In this document: one piece after another, positions 43,575 to 51,322 of the stretch
How the letters are laid out: every line of letters starts with the position of its first letter
Position numbering within the stretch: the stretch's first letter is position 1
DNA from: an uncultured Sphingomonadaceae bacterium
GTDB lineage: Bacteria > Pseudomonadota > Alphaproteobacteria > Sphingomonadales > Sphingomonadaceae
Length of the DNA: 64,000 nt
NCBI GenBank assembly: GCA_947495985.1
Contig: CANMBD010000005.1
Span: 1 to 64,000, forward strand
Direction: 5' to 3'
Made by a program: the position numbers and the translations under genes
The notes under the pieces: model-generated
The model's database searches: none
Told to the model about the DNA's origin: nothing
The model's input: the letters and a program-made list of their open reading frames with translations, nothing else

Positions 43575-44168
43575 ATGCCCTATACACCGCCGCCCGAACT
43601 CGCTTCTCTATCGCTCAGTGACATTGCAGAGATGGTCGAAGCACAGAAATTGCCGCCGGTCGATCAATGGGAGCCGAAGGAAACCGGCGATAGCGAAATG
43701 CGTATTGCAGTTGATGGCATCTGGTTTCATCAAGAGTCACCGATCAACCGCCCGGCGATGGTCCGCGCCTTTTCCACCCTCTTGCGACAGGAAAAGGATG
43801 GCAGCTACGCTTTGGTCACGCCCTACCAGAAACTCCAAATTCAAATAGATGACGCGCCGTTCGTTGCAGTGGAAGTTGAAAGTGAAGGGGAAGGCGTCGA
43901 CCGCAAACTCGCCTTCCGTTTGAATACCGATCATCTGGTAATGGCTGATGACCTGCACAAACTCAGCTTTCCGAAAATTGCAGCAGCGGATAATGGTGCG
44001 GCTGCAGACGAGCAGGCGAGACCCTATTTGCATGTCCGCGGCGGGCTCGAGGCCGTACTGGCACGGCCGGTCTACTATGAGCTGGCTGAATATGCGTTAA
44101 CCGATGATCTCGACCCTTTCGGCCTATGGAGCAATGGCGCCTTTTTCCCGATCGACAAACCAGAATGA
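43575..44168 (+). CDS. DUF1285 protein
   Basis: 197 aa. Conserved DUF1285 parts: DGIWFHQESPINRPAMVRAF, LRQEKDGSYALVTPYQKLQI, DDAPFVAVEV and the terminal FGLWSNGAFFPID. Function unknown. Its stop overlaps the Nudix start (ATGA), and the Nudix gene likewise overlaps cca, an arrangement common in alphaproteobacteria. Confidence 0.9.
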   Translation: MPYTPPPELASLSLSDIAEMVEAQKLPPVDQWEPKETGDSEMRIAVDGIWFHQESPINRPAMVRAFSTLLRQEKDGSYALVTPYQKLQIQIDDAPFVAVEVESEGEGVDRKLAFRLNTDHLVMADDLHKLSFPKIAAADNGAAADEQARPYLHVRGGLEAVLARPVYYELAEYALTDDLDPFGLWSNGAFFPIDKPE

Positions 44169-44776
44169 CCGGCATCAGCGACCTCAGAACAAAGCTTTCG
44201 CAGGCCTTGCGCAGTGGTCATGCCAATGATCTAGATCATGCATTGTCCGATGAACGCGATTTTATAAAAGATTTGAATAGCCTGCGAAGCGCCGCTGTGC
44301 TGATTGCGATTACCGATCGCCCCGATCCAGGCGTCATATTGGTCCAGCGCCCTGATCATATGCGCAACCATCCGGGGCAGGTCGCCTTCCCCGGCGGCAA
44401 GATTGATCCAGAGGACAAAGATGCAGTCCACGCAGCCCTTCGGGAAGCAGAAGAGGAAGTGCAGCTTGATCCCGCCAAGGTTGATATCATCGGGCCGACC
44501 GACCGCTATCATTCGGGCAGCGGCTATAATATCCAACCCATTATCGGGGTGATCCCACCGGATCTGCCGCTCGTTCCCTGTCCGGAAGAAGTGGACGATT
44601 GGTTTGAGGCGCCGCTCGACTTTGTCCTCGATCCGCGAAACCAGGATACCCATGTCGGAGAATGGCGCGGGGACCGCCGTCAATATTACCAAATTAACTG
44701 GCAAAATCGTCGCATATGGGGAATTACCGCTGGCATATTGGTCAACTTGTCAAAGCGGTTGGATTGGCTGTCATGA
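44165..44776 (+). CDS. Nudix hydrolase, CoA pyrophosphatase type
   Basis: 203 aa from ATG 44165. Nudix box GGKIDPEDKDAVHAALREAE followed by EEV, in the slightly extended form found in NudL/YeaB-type CoA pyrophosphatases; PDHMRNHPGQVAFPGG precedes it. Hydrolyses CoA or related nucleoside diphosphate derivatives. Coupled to DUF1285 and cca genes by 4-nt overlaps. Confidence 0.9.
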   Translation: MTGISDLRTKLSQALRSGHANDLDHALSDERDFIKDLNSLRSAAVLIAITDRPDPGVILVQRPDHMRNHPGQVAFPGGKIDPEDKDAVHAALREAEEEVQLDPAKVDIIGPTDRYHSGSGYNIQPIIGVIPPDLPLVPCPEEVDDWFEAPLDFVLDPRNQDTHVGEWRGDRRQYYQINWQNRRIWGITAGILVNLSKRLDWLS

Positions 44777-45972
44777 AGTTACCGGAATCCTCTTGGCATC
44801 AACGTCAGTCGCTCAAAGACCTGATTGCGGTTTTGGATGGTCATCAAGGTGCCACGCGCTATGTCGGTGGTGCGGTGCGGGACACATTGCTGTCGATCCC
44901 GGCAAAGGACATCGATCTTGCAACGACATTAAAACCCGATGTCGTAGTCGCCCGGCTGAAAGACGCGGGCATTACTGTTGTCCCTACAGGTATCGAACAT
45001 GGTACGGTCACGGCGGTCACGGAAGACGGCCCCGTTGAAATCACCACCTTGCGCCGCGACGTATCGACTGACGGACGTAGAGCGACAGTAGCATTCAGTG
45101 ATGACTGGAAAGAGGATGCCGCGCGCCGGGATTTTACTATAAATGCGCTGTTTGCCGATCCGGAAACACTGAAAGTTTATGACTATTTCGGCGGGCTCGC
45201 CGATCTCGAGAAGCGTCATATCCGCTTCATCGGCTCGGCTGAGCAAAGGATCGCTGAAGACCATCTTCGTATCATGCGCTATTTCCGCTTTCTCGCTCGG
45301 TTCGGCCAACATGATGTCGATAAGGAGACGTTTGACGCGTGCCGTGAAGCCGCGCGGAAATTGCCAAAACTATCGCGCGAGCGCGTTGCAGACGAGTTGA
45401 TGAAATTGCTCAGTGCGGTCGACCCCGTCTATGCCGTACAGGAAATGATCGCGGCTGATATTTTTGCCAATATTGTTGACGAAATCGATCCCGGAGCAGG
45501 ATCCTTGCTGGCCGTGCTTATTCTGCGCGAGGAAGCCCATGATATCCCGCCTGACCCTGTGCGGCGTTTGGTCGCCTTGCTTCCCAAAGATGCTGACAAG
45601 ACGGCGCAAATCGTCACTAGCCTTCGATTTTCAAAGAAATTGCGCCGTGCTGTGGCCGATCGGTTGAGACTCTTGAAACCGGCAGTGTCAGATATTCCGG
45701 CTATTGCCTACCGTTATGGTACGGATGCGGCGCGAGACATAGCGCTTTTATTTACGGCAGATGGTGATCTCGATACCAGCCTTGCGAAGCTTAAAAAATG
45801 GTCAAAACCGGTCTTCCCGATCACTGGTGGTGATTTGATCGCCATGGGTCTCAAGCCCGGGCCGATTGTGGCCGAGAGCCTGAAGGCCGTCGAAGCCGCA
45901 TGGATTGAAGAAAAATTTCCCGATGAAAACCGGGTACGCACACTTGCCAGAGACATTGTCAAAGGCCGCTAG
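44773..45972 (+). CDS. cca: CCA tRNA nucleotidyltransferase / poly(A) polymerase family
   Basis: 399 aa from ATG 44773, which overlaps the Nudix stop. Class II polymerase beta head: YVGGAVRDTLLSIPAKDIDL (GG and DxD), EDAARRDFTINALFADP, and the neck motif AEDHLRIMRYFRFLARFGQ. C-terminal helical tail as in the alphaproteobacterial type. Adds or repairs the tRNA 3' CCA end. Confidence 0.94.
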   Translation: MKLPESSWHQRQSLKDLIAVLDGHQGATRYVGGAVRDTLLSIPAKDIDLATTLKPDVVVARLKDAGITVVPTGIEHGTVTAVTEDGPVEITTLRRDVSTDGRRATVAFSDDWKEDAARRDFTINALFADPETLKVYDYFGGLADLEKRHIRFIGSAEQRIAEDHLRIMRYFRFLARFGQHDVDKETFDACREAARKLPKLSRERVADELMKLLSAVDPVYAVQEMIAADIFANIVDEIDPGAGSLLAVLILREEAHDIPPDPVRRLVALLPKDADKTAQIVTSLRFSKKLRRAVADRLRLLKPAVSDIPAIAYRYGTDAARDIALLFTADGDLDTSLAKLKKWSKPVFPITGGDLIAMGLKPGPIVAESLKAVEAAWIEEKFPDENRVRTLARDIVKGR

Positions 45973-46002
45973 CCCCAACGCCGATTGCAAAAGGATAGAA
46001 AT

Positions 46003-46836
46003 ATGAAAATCAACAAGGACATGGTCAGTTTTATCACGGGTGGAGCGGCCGGCATTGGCCTTGCCATCGCGCATGCGTTTGCTGCCCGGGGCGTCAAGAT
46101 CATGTTAGCGGATATTGATGAGGAGAAGCTCAACCAGGCGGCTGCTGAGCTCAGCGCGAACGGCGCTGATGTTGATACGGTCCTGTGCGATGTCGCGGAT
46201 GAAGCGAAGGTTCGTGCGGCTGCTCAGGCGACAATTGAGCGTTTTGGCAAAGTTCATATCGTGGTCAACAACGCCGGTGTTGCCTTGGGTGGTGCTCCCG
46301 GCGAAATCGATATGAAAGACTGGCGCTGGATCGTTGACATCAACCTGATCGGTGTTGCGCATGGTGTGGAAATTTTCACACCACTGATTCAAAGTCATGG
46401 TGAGGGCGGTTATTTTATCAACACGGCATCCATGGCGGGTCATGGCGCGGCCCCCGGAATGGCACCCTATAACGCCACCAAGTTTGCTGTTGTCGGCTAT
46501 TCGGAAGCATTGAAGCAGGAACTGGCCCCAAGCAATATCGGCGTCAGTATCCTGTGTCCGGCTTGGGTAAAAACCAATATCCACCGCAGCGCCTTTGACA
46601 AGCCCACTGGTGGAGGCGACGAGAGTGATCCGCAATTCCAGGCCATGGCCGCAGTGATTGATGGCGGGCTGAATCCCGCCGATGTCGCGGAATGGACCGC
46701 GCAATGTGTCGAAGCAGATCGCCTGTATATATTCACACACCCTGAATTTGCTGGAGCGATTGATCAGCGTTATGCCATGGTCAAGGCCGACTATGACGCC
46801 TGCTCGGAATTTCCGGCGTTTCAAAAGAAAGCGTAG
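46003..46836 (+). CDS. short-chain dehydrogenase/reductase
   Basis: 277 aa from ATG 46003 (AAGGATAG upstream; ATG 45985 lacks a signal). Rossmann motif TGGAAGIGLA, NNAGVALGG, active-site Ser in NTASMAG, and Tyr-x3-Lys in APYNATK. NAD(P)-dependent; classical SDR, substrate unknown. Follows cca by 30 bp and is followed by an NTF2-like gene, maybe in one unit. Confidence 0.92.
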   Translation: MKINKDMVSFITGGAAGIGLAIAHAFAARGVKIMLADIDEEKLNQAAAELSANGADVDTVLCDVADEAKVRAAAQATIERFGKVHIVVNNAGVALGGAPGEIDMKDWRWIVDINLIGVAHGVEIFTPLIQSHGEGGYFINTASMAGHGAAPGMAPYNATKFAVVGYSEALKQELAPSNIGVSILCPAWVKTNIHRSAFDKPTGGGDESDPQFQAMAAVIDGGLNPADVAEWTAQCVEADRLYIFTHPEFAGAIDQRYAMVKADYDACSEFPAFQKKA

Positions 46837-46877
46837 ATATGAGACCGTGAACGCGGTTTCAGAAGGAAGGTCAGATA

Positions 46878-47303
46878 ATGGACATCATCCCGATTATCGC
46901 CGCAGCTACAGCTGCAAGTCAGCCGAACGTGGCAGATGTGGCAACGCTTGCCGCCATCGACGCAACCTGTCACGACTATGTTGACGGCCAACTACAAGGA
47001 AATCCGGAACGCGTGGCTCGCTCACTGCACCCCGATCTCGCCAAGCGCGCCGCGATTGGAAAGCAGCCCTATGAGAGCTTTGGGTTGAGGCGGATGACCA
47101 AAGAGGAACTGGTTTCTCTGACCAAGCGCGGCGCTCTTAAAACACCCATCGAAAAATGGGACCGCACCTGCAAAATTCTCGATGTGACGGGCAATGCCGC
47201 CTCGGTACGTCTCGAAACACCTTGGTTTGTCGACTATTTCCACATGGGTAATTTCGACGGAAAATGGCTGATTGTGAATGCTTTGTGGTATATGAAAAAA
47301 TAG
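46878..47303 (+). CDS. NTF2-like protein (putative lumazine-binding type)
   Basis: 141 aa, ATG 46878. The N-terminal ~15 residues are hydrophobic, followed by the helical DATCHDYVDGQLQGNPERVA and RSLHPDLAKRAAIG, then a sheet ending ETPWFVDYFHMGNFDGKWLI. This fits the Lumazine_bd_2-type NTF2 fold. No catalytic residues can be named. Confidence 0.8.
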   Translation: MDIIPIIAAATAASQPNVADVATLAAIDATCHDYVDGQLQGNPERVARSLHPDLAKRAAIGKQPYESFGLRRMTKEELVSLTKRGALKTPIEKWDRTCKILDVTGNAASVRLETPWFVDYFHMGNFDGKWLIVNALWYMKK

Positions 47304-47370
47304 CTGAAGTGGCATAGTCTTATAGTCATTTGATTGCCGATCACGAAGCCTACAGATGCAAGCAAAAGTT

Positions 47371-47416
47371 GAACCCCGTCTTCCGAGCGCCGGGAAATGC
47401 GGGAAAGACGGGGTTC
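47371..47416. other. 12-bp inverted repeat between convergent genes, possible bidirectional terminator
   Basis: GAACCCCGTCTT (47371-47382) pairs perfectly with AAGACGGGGTTC (47405-47416); the 22-nt loop holds a second short stem. No T-run on either strand, so an RNA 3'-end or processing structure is as likely as an intrinsic terminator. Confidence 0.55.
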
Positions 47417-47502
47417 CAGTGGGGACCTCGATTGGTGAGTTAGGCCAATTCAGGAGTAGAGATTGAGGCGCCCACAATTCGAAAATTACTTGGTCTTGTG
47501 AT

Positions 47503-48180
47503 CTAGTCGTTTCCTACTGACATCACCGATTTGGTTTCGCCATCGCGGTTCGAGTAAACGGTTGTTCTTGTTCCATCATCGTAGGTCACCGATTTGATAG
47601 CCAGGGTTTCACCTTCGCCGTTTGTCCATGCCCGATTAATCGTGCCGCCATCGTCTGTGCGCGTACCGCTGGCGTCATAGCTGCCGCCGCGGCCGTTGCT
47701 GGTGGCAAAGCTTTTACTGCGACGATATCCGTTATCGGTCCGCGCAATATCTGATGCCGCGTTTGCGGATCCTCCGTTTCGGAAGGTTGCTCCGTAACTG
47801 CGATGGACACTGTCCTCGTTCACTTGCACCGAAGCAGAGCGGCCAGCGGTTCGATCCCGAAAATCCGCATAGGTTGTTGACGCGCTATACCCGTTGTCGG
47901 TGCGCCGCGCATCACGATCATAAATTGCTGTTCGGCCATCAGCCGCCGTCCAGCGGACTGACCTATTCGCTGTTCCGGAATCGCGATTGATTTTGCTATT
48001 GGCGTTCTTGCTCGCCTGCCCGCGTCTGGTATTCACGGTTACATTGTTGCTCAAGCTGCCACTGCCTCGTTCAAAATTGCGATCTGCAATGCGGGACCTG
48101 GCATCGGCGACCTGTACGGTTCCCAAGAACACTGCGGTTGAAACAACTAAAGCTACGATAAGTTTAATTGATTGAAACAT
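47503..48180 (-). CDS. secreted, polar repeat-containing hypothetical protein under an ECF promoter
   Basis: 225 aa. Signal peptide 1-27 (ends VADA). The mature part is polar and rich in Asn, Ser, Thr, Arg, Asp and Gly. It carries imperfect repeats around DNGY (RRTDNGYSAST, RTDNGYRRSK) and around YDRDARR / YSNRDGE-like units, reminiscent of YD-type or beta-strand-turn repeats. No family recognised. It has its own ECF-type promoter at 48217-48243. Confidence 0.8.
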   Translation of the reverse strand: MFQSIKLIVALVVSTAVFLGTVQVADARSRIADRNFERGSGSLSNNVTVNTRRGQASKNANSKINRDSGTANRSVRWTAADGRTAIYDRDARRTDNGYSASTTYADFRDRTAGRSASVQVNEDSVHRSYGATFRNGGSANAASDIARTDNGYRRSKSFATSNGRGGSYDASGTRTDDGGTINRAWTNGEGETLAIKSVTYDDGTRTTVYSNRDGETKSVMSVGND

Positions 48181-48216
48181 TGGGGGATCATCCTTTCTCT
48201 GTGTTGGTCCCCCTTT

Positions 48217-48243
48217 GACGAAACGCAGGCCTGAAATATTCCC
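48217..48243 (-). promoter_or_regulatory. ECF sigma promoter of the secreted-protein gene
   Basis: Minus-strand reading GGGAATATTTCA (48243-48232), 11 bp, CGTC (48220-48217): GGAAT-N17-CGTC, an ECF-type -35/-10 pair. The same 12-base block at the same distance from CGTC occurs at 51209-51235. Predicted start is about 30 nt before the gene. Confidence 0.65.
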
Positions 48244-48266
48244 TCAACAGGAAATTTTTTCGACTT

Positions 48267-48662
48267 TTATTGCCGCCTCAACTGGTAGCGTTGGCGAGCG
48301 AGCATTTCCCGTTCTTCGAGAGTTTTTATTTGCTGTTCGCTGAGATGAGGGGCGAGGTCGGTTTTCATTCGCCCAAATCGTTCTGAGATAGCTGTTCGGC
48401 TGGTATCGACCAATTTCTCGATATCGCGCCCGGCAGATATAATGATTGGCGATATTTGCTTTTCCTGTTCTTCGGATACCGGAGAAATGACATCAGTCAT
48501 CACTGCCGTAAAGCCGTCTGTTTGGCCCATTGAACGGATCAAATTCAGGCGGTTACTCACAATCGCGCCGGTGACAGCGGCGCCGATCAACATACCAATT
48601 GCCAAGGTGCTCAACAGCACAAATAGCGGGCGCTTGTAAAAACGTACTTTAGTGTCGGACAT
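48267..48662 (-). CDS. membrane-anchored periplasmic sensor-like protein (heavy-metal-sensor/CpxP-like)
   Basis: 131 aa from ATG 48662 (48668 and 48686 are other possible starts). One N-terminal membrane helix (LFVLLSTLAIGMLIGAAVTG), then a periplasmic helical domain with VSEEQEKQISPIIISAGRDI and HLSEQQIKTLEEREMLA, similar to Spy/CpxP/CnrX-type helical hairpins. Last gene of the sigma-anti-sigma block; maybe a stress sensor acting on the anti-sigma protein. Confidence 0.75.
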   Translation of the reverse strand: MSDTKVRFYKRPLFVLLSTLAIGMLIGAAVTGAIVSNRLNLIRSMGQTDGFTAVMTDVISPVSEEQEKQISPIIISAGRDIEKLVDTSRTAISERFGRMKTDLAPHLSEQQIKTLEEREMLARQRYQLRRQ

Positions 48663-48685
48663 TTCCATTTTCCCAAAATTTGGCA

Positions 48686-49120
48686 CTATAAAAACAGTGC
48701 GGTGGCGATATCGATAGCTGGCAGTCCAAACAGCGCTTCAAATACGCTGCTCCCCGGTGTTGCGGCGCTGGCGTTGCTTGCCATCGCAAAGGCCGAAAGT
48801 GCAAAAGCAGGCGTTGCCACACGCGGGAACATTCGGCCTAAGGCTGGCACAAAATCTACATCAAAAAATCCCTGTGGAGCGGGGTTTGGTGCCGGTGCGT
48901 TTTCTTCTTCGATCCGGTTCATCACCCGCTGATCGAATTGGGGCCGGAAAGTTGGAGCGGGCCCGGAAACAAGTATCGACCGCAATTCCCTTTCGGCCGT
49001 GATCAGTTTTTCCAGTTCGGGCTGGCGTTGTTTCATCTCATCAAGGGTCGCTTGCTCTTCTGGTGAAATGCGTCCTTCCACAAAACGTTCAATAAGATAC
49101 TGGATATGTTCATCGGTCAT
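48686..49120 (-). CDS. anti-sigma factor-like protein
   Basis: 144 aa. The N-terminal ~45 residues (HIQYLIERFVEGRISPEEQA, TLDEMKQRQPELE) resemble a zinc-less anti-sigma domain. A Pro/Ala-rich linker and hydrophobic segments (ATPAFALSAFAMASNASAAT and after) follow, probably membrane-associated. It overlaps the sigma gene by 4 nt, the typical arrangement for a cognate regulator. Confidence 0.75.
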   Translation of the reverse strand: MTDEHIQYLIERFVEGRISPEEQATLDEMKQRQPELEKLITAERELRSILVSGPAPTFRPQFDQRVMNRIEEENAPAPNPAPQGFFDVDFVPALGRMFPRVATPAFALSAFAMASNASAATPGSSVFEALFGLPAIDIATALFL

Positions 49121-49698
49121 GCTGTTGCCCCTGTTATAGTTTTGGCCATCTGTGCCTTCCCCCGTGATAATCGCGACAATATTGTGCCGCTTGGTACATC
49201 CAATATGTCCGCGGCTTCTTCGGTGCTGAAGCCCTCCATCAGCCTTAGAACAACGACGGCTCTGATTTCGGGAGCCAGCTTCCCGAGCGCATATTGCACC
49301 AGCTGCCGGTTTTCCGTGTCACGCCCCTGATCTTCGGTTCCCGATATTTCATCCTGCCAGTCTCGTTCATTGTCTTTGGGCGCAAAGAAGCGCTTCAAAC
49401 TCCTTTTACGCCTGCGCAGCGCATCACGTGCGCTGTTCATGGCGATCCGTGTGATATAAGTCTTAAGGGATGACTGGCCTTCAAATTGTCCTAAGCTTCG
49501 GTAAAATTTAATCATGACTTCTTGGCCCACTTCGTCGGCTTCATCGCCGTTACCGAGCATTGGAATGATCGTCGCGGCAACGACTCCCTGATAACGGCGG
49601 ACAAGTTCTGCAAAGCTGTCATGGTTGCCGTCCCTGGCGCTGCTGATTAGCGACAAATCGGTCATATCCTGAACGGATATCATGGAAGAGTGGTACAT
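49117..49698 (-). CDS. ECF-type RNA polymerase sigma factor
   Basis: 193 aa by the longest frame; ATG 49683 or 49665 could be the real start (none has a strong ribosome site). Region 2: SFAELVRRYQGVVAATIIPM, GQEVMIKFYRSLGQFEGQSS, LKTYITRIAMNSARDALRRR. Region 4: LAPEIRAVVVLRLMEGFSTE and ADILDVPSGTILSRLSRGKA. Probably recognises the GGAAT-N17-CGTC promoters flanking its own locus. Downstream of the sterol desaturase gene (23 bp) and coupled to the anti-sigma gene. Confidence 0.92.
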   Translation of the reverse strand: MYHSSMISVQDMTDLSLISSARDGNHDSFAELVRRYQGVVAATIIPMLGNGDEADEVGQEVMIKFYRSLGQFEGQSSLKTYITRIAMNSARDALRRRKRSLKRFFAPKDNERDWQDEISGTEDQGRDTENRQLVQYALGKLAPEIRAVVVLRLMEGFSTEEAADILDVPSGTILSRLSRGKAQMAKTITGATA

Positions 49699-49721
49699 TT
49701 TTCGAATGCCATAACATCAAT

Positions 49722-50612
49722 TCAAGCCAAATTCTGTTTCTCGTCAAGGCGATCCACTGCCTTTTCGCTCTGCTGCCTATTGGGAGACCAGCCCGGGTGC
49801 CGGAACATATAGCCGAACACATCCTTCATATTATCGGCTCTGGCGATGTCCTTTGCCATGTTGATCCATTCAAAAAACGCGATCTTGAACGGGTTGTTCG
49901 TCGTAACGGGTGTCACCGTGCCATAGACGATGGTTATATCATCCCGTTCCGCCTGATAGGTGCCAAATATCCGGTCATATATCATCAAAACGCCGCCGTG
50001 GTTTTTATCCAGATATTCAGGGTTGGAAGCATGATGGACGCGGTGGTTGGAGGGTGTGTTTATGAAGCCCTCCAGAAAACCCAACTTCCCTATCCATCCG
50101 TTATGAATCCAGATCTGGTAAATAAGGCCCGCTGCCAATGTCACTAATATGCTGACCGGGTGAAAGCCAAGCCAGGCCAGAGGAAGAAAGAATAGTACTT
50201 TTCCGGATATCAGGCTGGTCACTCCCAGTCGGCTAGCAACCGACAAATTCATATGGTTTGGCGTATGATGCACGCCGTGGGTTGCCCACAACCATCGGAT
50301 TTCATGCCCAAAGCGGTGGTTCCAATAATAGCAAAATTCGACAGAAAAGAAGAGAAGTGCGAGCATTGCAACGCTGTTTACTTCCAGTGTCATGATCCGA
50401 TACTCGTAAGCCCAGAAAAGAATTCCTGCGACGATGCCAGCGGTCAAAAGATCGATGATGCGTTTGAGAAATGTGACACCGAAAGATGCCGCTGCTTCCG
50501 CCCAAGGATAGCTTTCCTTGCGCCGAAAAATGATCCAGGCGGCTTCCATTAAAACCAAAACAGCCAGGAAAGCAATGATACCCGTTTTGCCTTCATAGGT
50601 TCCAAATTCCAT
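49722..50612 (-). CDS. sterol desaturase / fatty-acid hydroxylase family protein
   Basis: 296 aa, five or six membrane helices, and the family's His boxes HRFGH (H..H), HGVHH and NHRVHH for a di-iron centre, with HNGWIGKLGFLEGFINTPSN between. An oxygen-dependent lipid hydroxylase or desaturase. Genes of this family are common beside stress regulators in sphingomonads. Precedes the ECF sigma gene and probably shares its transcript. Confidence 0.92.
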   Translation of the reverse strand: MEFGTYEGKTGIIAFLAVLVLMEAAWIIFRRKESYPWAEAAASFGVTFLKRIIDLLTAGIVAGILFWAYEYRIMTLEVNSVAMLALLFFSVEFCYYWNHRFGHEIRWLWATHGVHHTPNHMNLSVASRLGVTSLISGKVLFFLPLAWLGFHPVSILVTLAAGLIYQIWIHNGWIGKLGFLEGFINTPSNHRVHHASNPEYLDKNHGGVLMIYDRIFGTYQAERDDITIVYGTVTPVTTNNPFKIAFFEWINMAKDIARADNMKDVFGYMFRHPGWSPNRQQSEKAVDRLDEKQNLA

Positions 50613-50650
50613 TTTTATCTCCTGCCTTCAAACCCGATAATAGGAAAGAT

Positions 50651-50696
50651 GCGGTGCCGGCCGGTTCGGGGGAGGGACTGGTCTGGCCGGCACCGC
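50651..50696 (-). other. 12-bp GC-rich inverted repeat between the Spy-like and desaturase genes
   Basis: GCGGTGCCGGCC (50651-50662) and GGCCGGCACCGC (50685-50696) are perfect complements around a 22-nt loop. No T-run follows, so it may attenuate or stabilise rather than fully stop transcription into the desaturase-sigma genes. Confidence 0.55.
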
Positions 50697-50710
50697 GATT
50701 CAGGCGGGGA

Positions 50711-51157
50711 TTATCCCCGGATGCGCGCTTTCATTTGTTCGCGCTGCTTGGCCTGAATGTTCGCAAGAGTTTGCATCTGTGATTTGCTCAAGATCCGAGA
50801 AAGTTTGCTGTTGGTTTCATCTCGCTGGGCAGACATTTCATTCCGAAGAGACAGTTTCTGACGGAAGCTCAAATTGGGTTTTTTGGATTGGGAAAAGCCG
50901 TAGCGGTTCAATATACTCTTTTGTTTTTCCATGTTTGCCCGCAAGATGGGTTTCACTTGGTCTTTTTGGGTATCGGTGAGTTTAAGTTCCGCGCTTACAT
51001 TGGCAAGACGCTGCTCCAGCTGCTGTTGAGAACTTTCACTCATTGCTCGGTTTTGTGCCTGCGCGGTTCCAGGAAATACCGCTAACACCGATAGCGCGAT
51101 CGCTGCTACCAAACCTCCATTCATGGTCCATGTGAATTTCGAAAATATATTCTGCAT
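50711..51157 (-). CDS. Spy/CpxP-like periplasmic protein
   Basis: 148 aa. Signal peptide 1-34 (ends TAQA). The mature part is a helical, Gln/Lys/Arg-rich Spy-like hairpin: LANVSAELKLTDTQKDQVKP (the LTxxQ motif), KLSLRNEMSAQRDE, and ILSKSQMQTLANIQAKQREQ (a second LTxxQ-like motif). A periplasmic chaperone or stress sensor. Under the second ECF promoter. Confidence 0.85.
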   Translation of the reverse strand: MQNIFSKFTWTMNGGLVAAIALSVLAVFPGTAQAQNRAMSESSQQQLEQRLANVSAELKLTDTQKDQVKPILRANMEKQKSILNRYGFSQSKKPNLSFRQKLSLRNEMSAQRDETNSKLSRILSKSQMQTLANIQAKQREQMKARIRG

Positions 51158-51208
51158 TGTCCAAACTCCGTTCTTTCGCCTGACCTTTTCAAGCGGTTCG
51201 GAGCCTTA

Positions 51209-51235
51209 GACGCCGGTGTGGTTTGAAATATTCCC
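51209..51235 (-). promoter_or_regulatory. ECF sigma promoter of the Spy-like gene
   Basis: Minus-strand reading GGGAATATTTCA (51235-51224), 11 bp, CGTC (51212-51209): GGAAT-N17-CGTC, matching the site at 48217-48243 base for base in the -35 block and -10 core but not in the spacer. About 52 bp before the Spy-like start codon. Confidence 0.65.
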
Positions 51236-51322
51236 GGCGGGTGCAAAAAAAATTAAAACCCCCTTTTGCTCACAAAACAGACATATCGGCAATATTCAGA
51301 GCGCGGGCGTCGACACTAGGTG

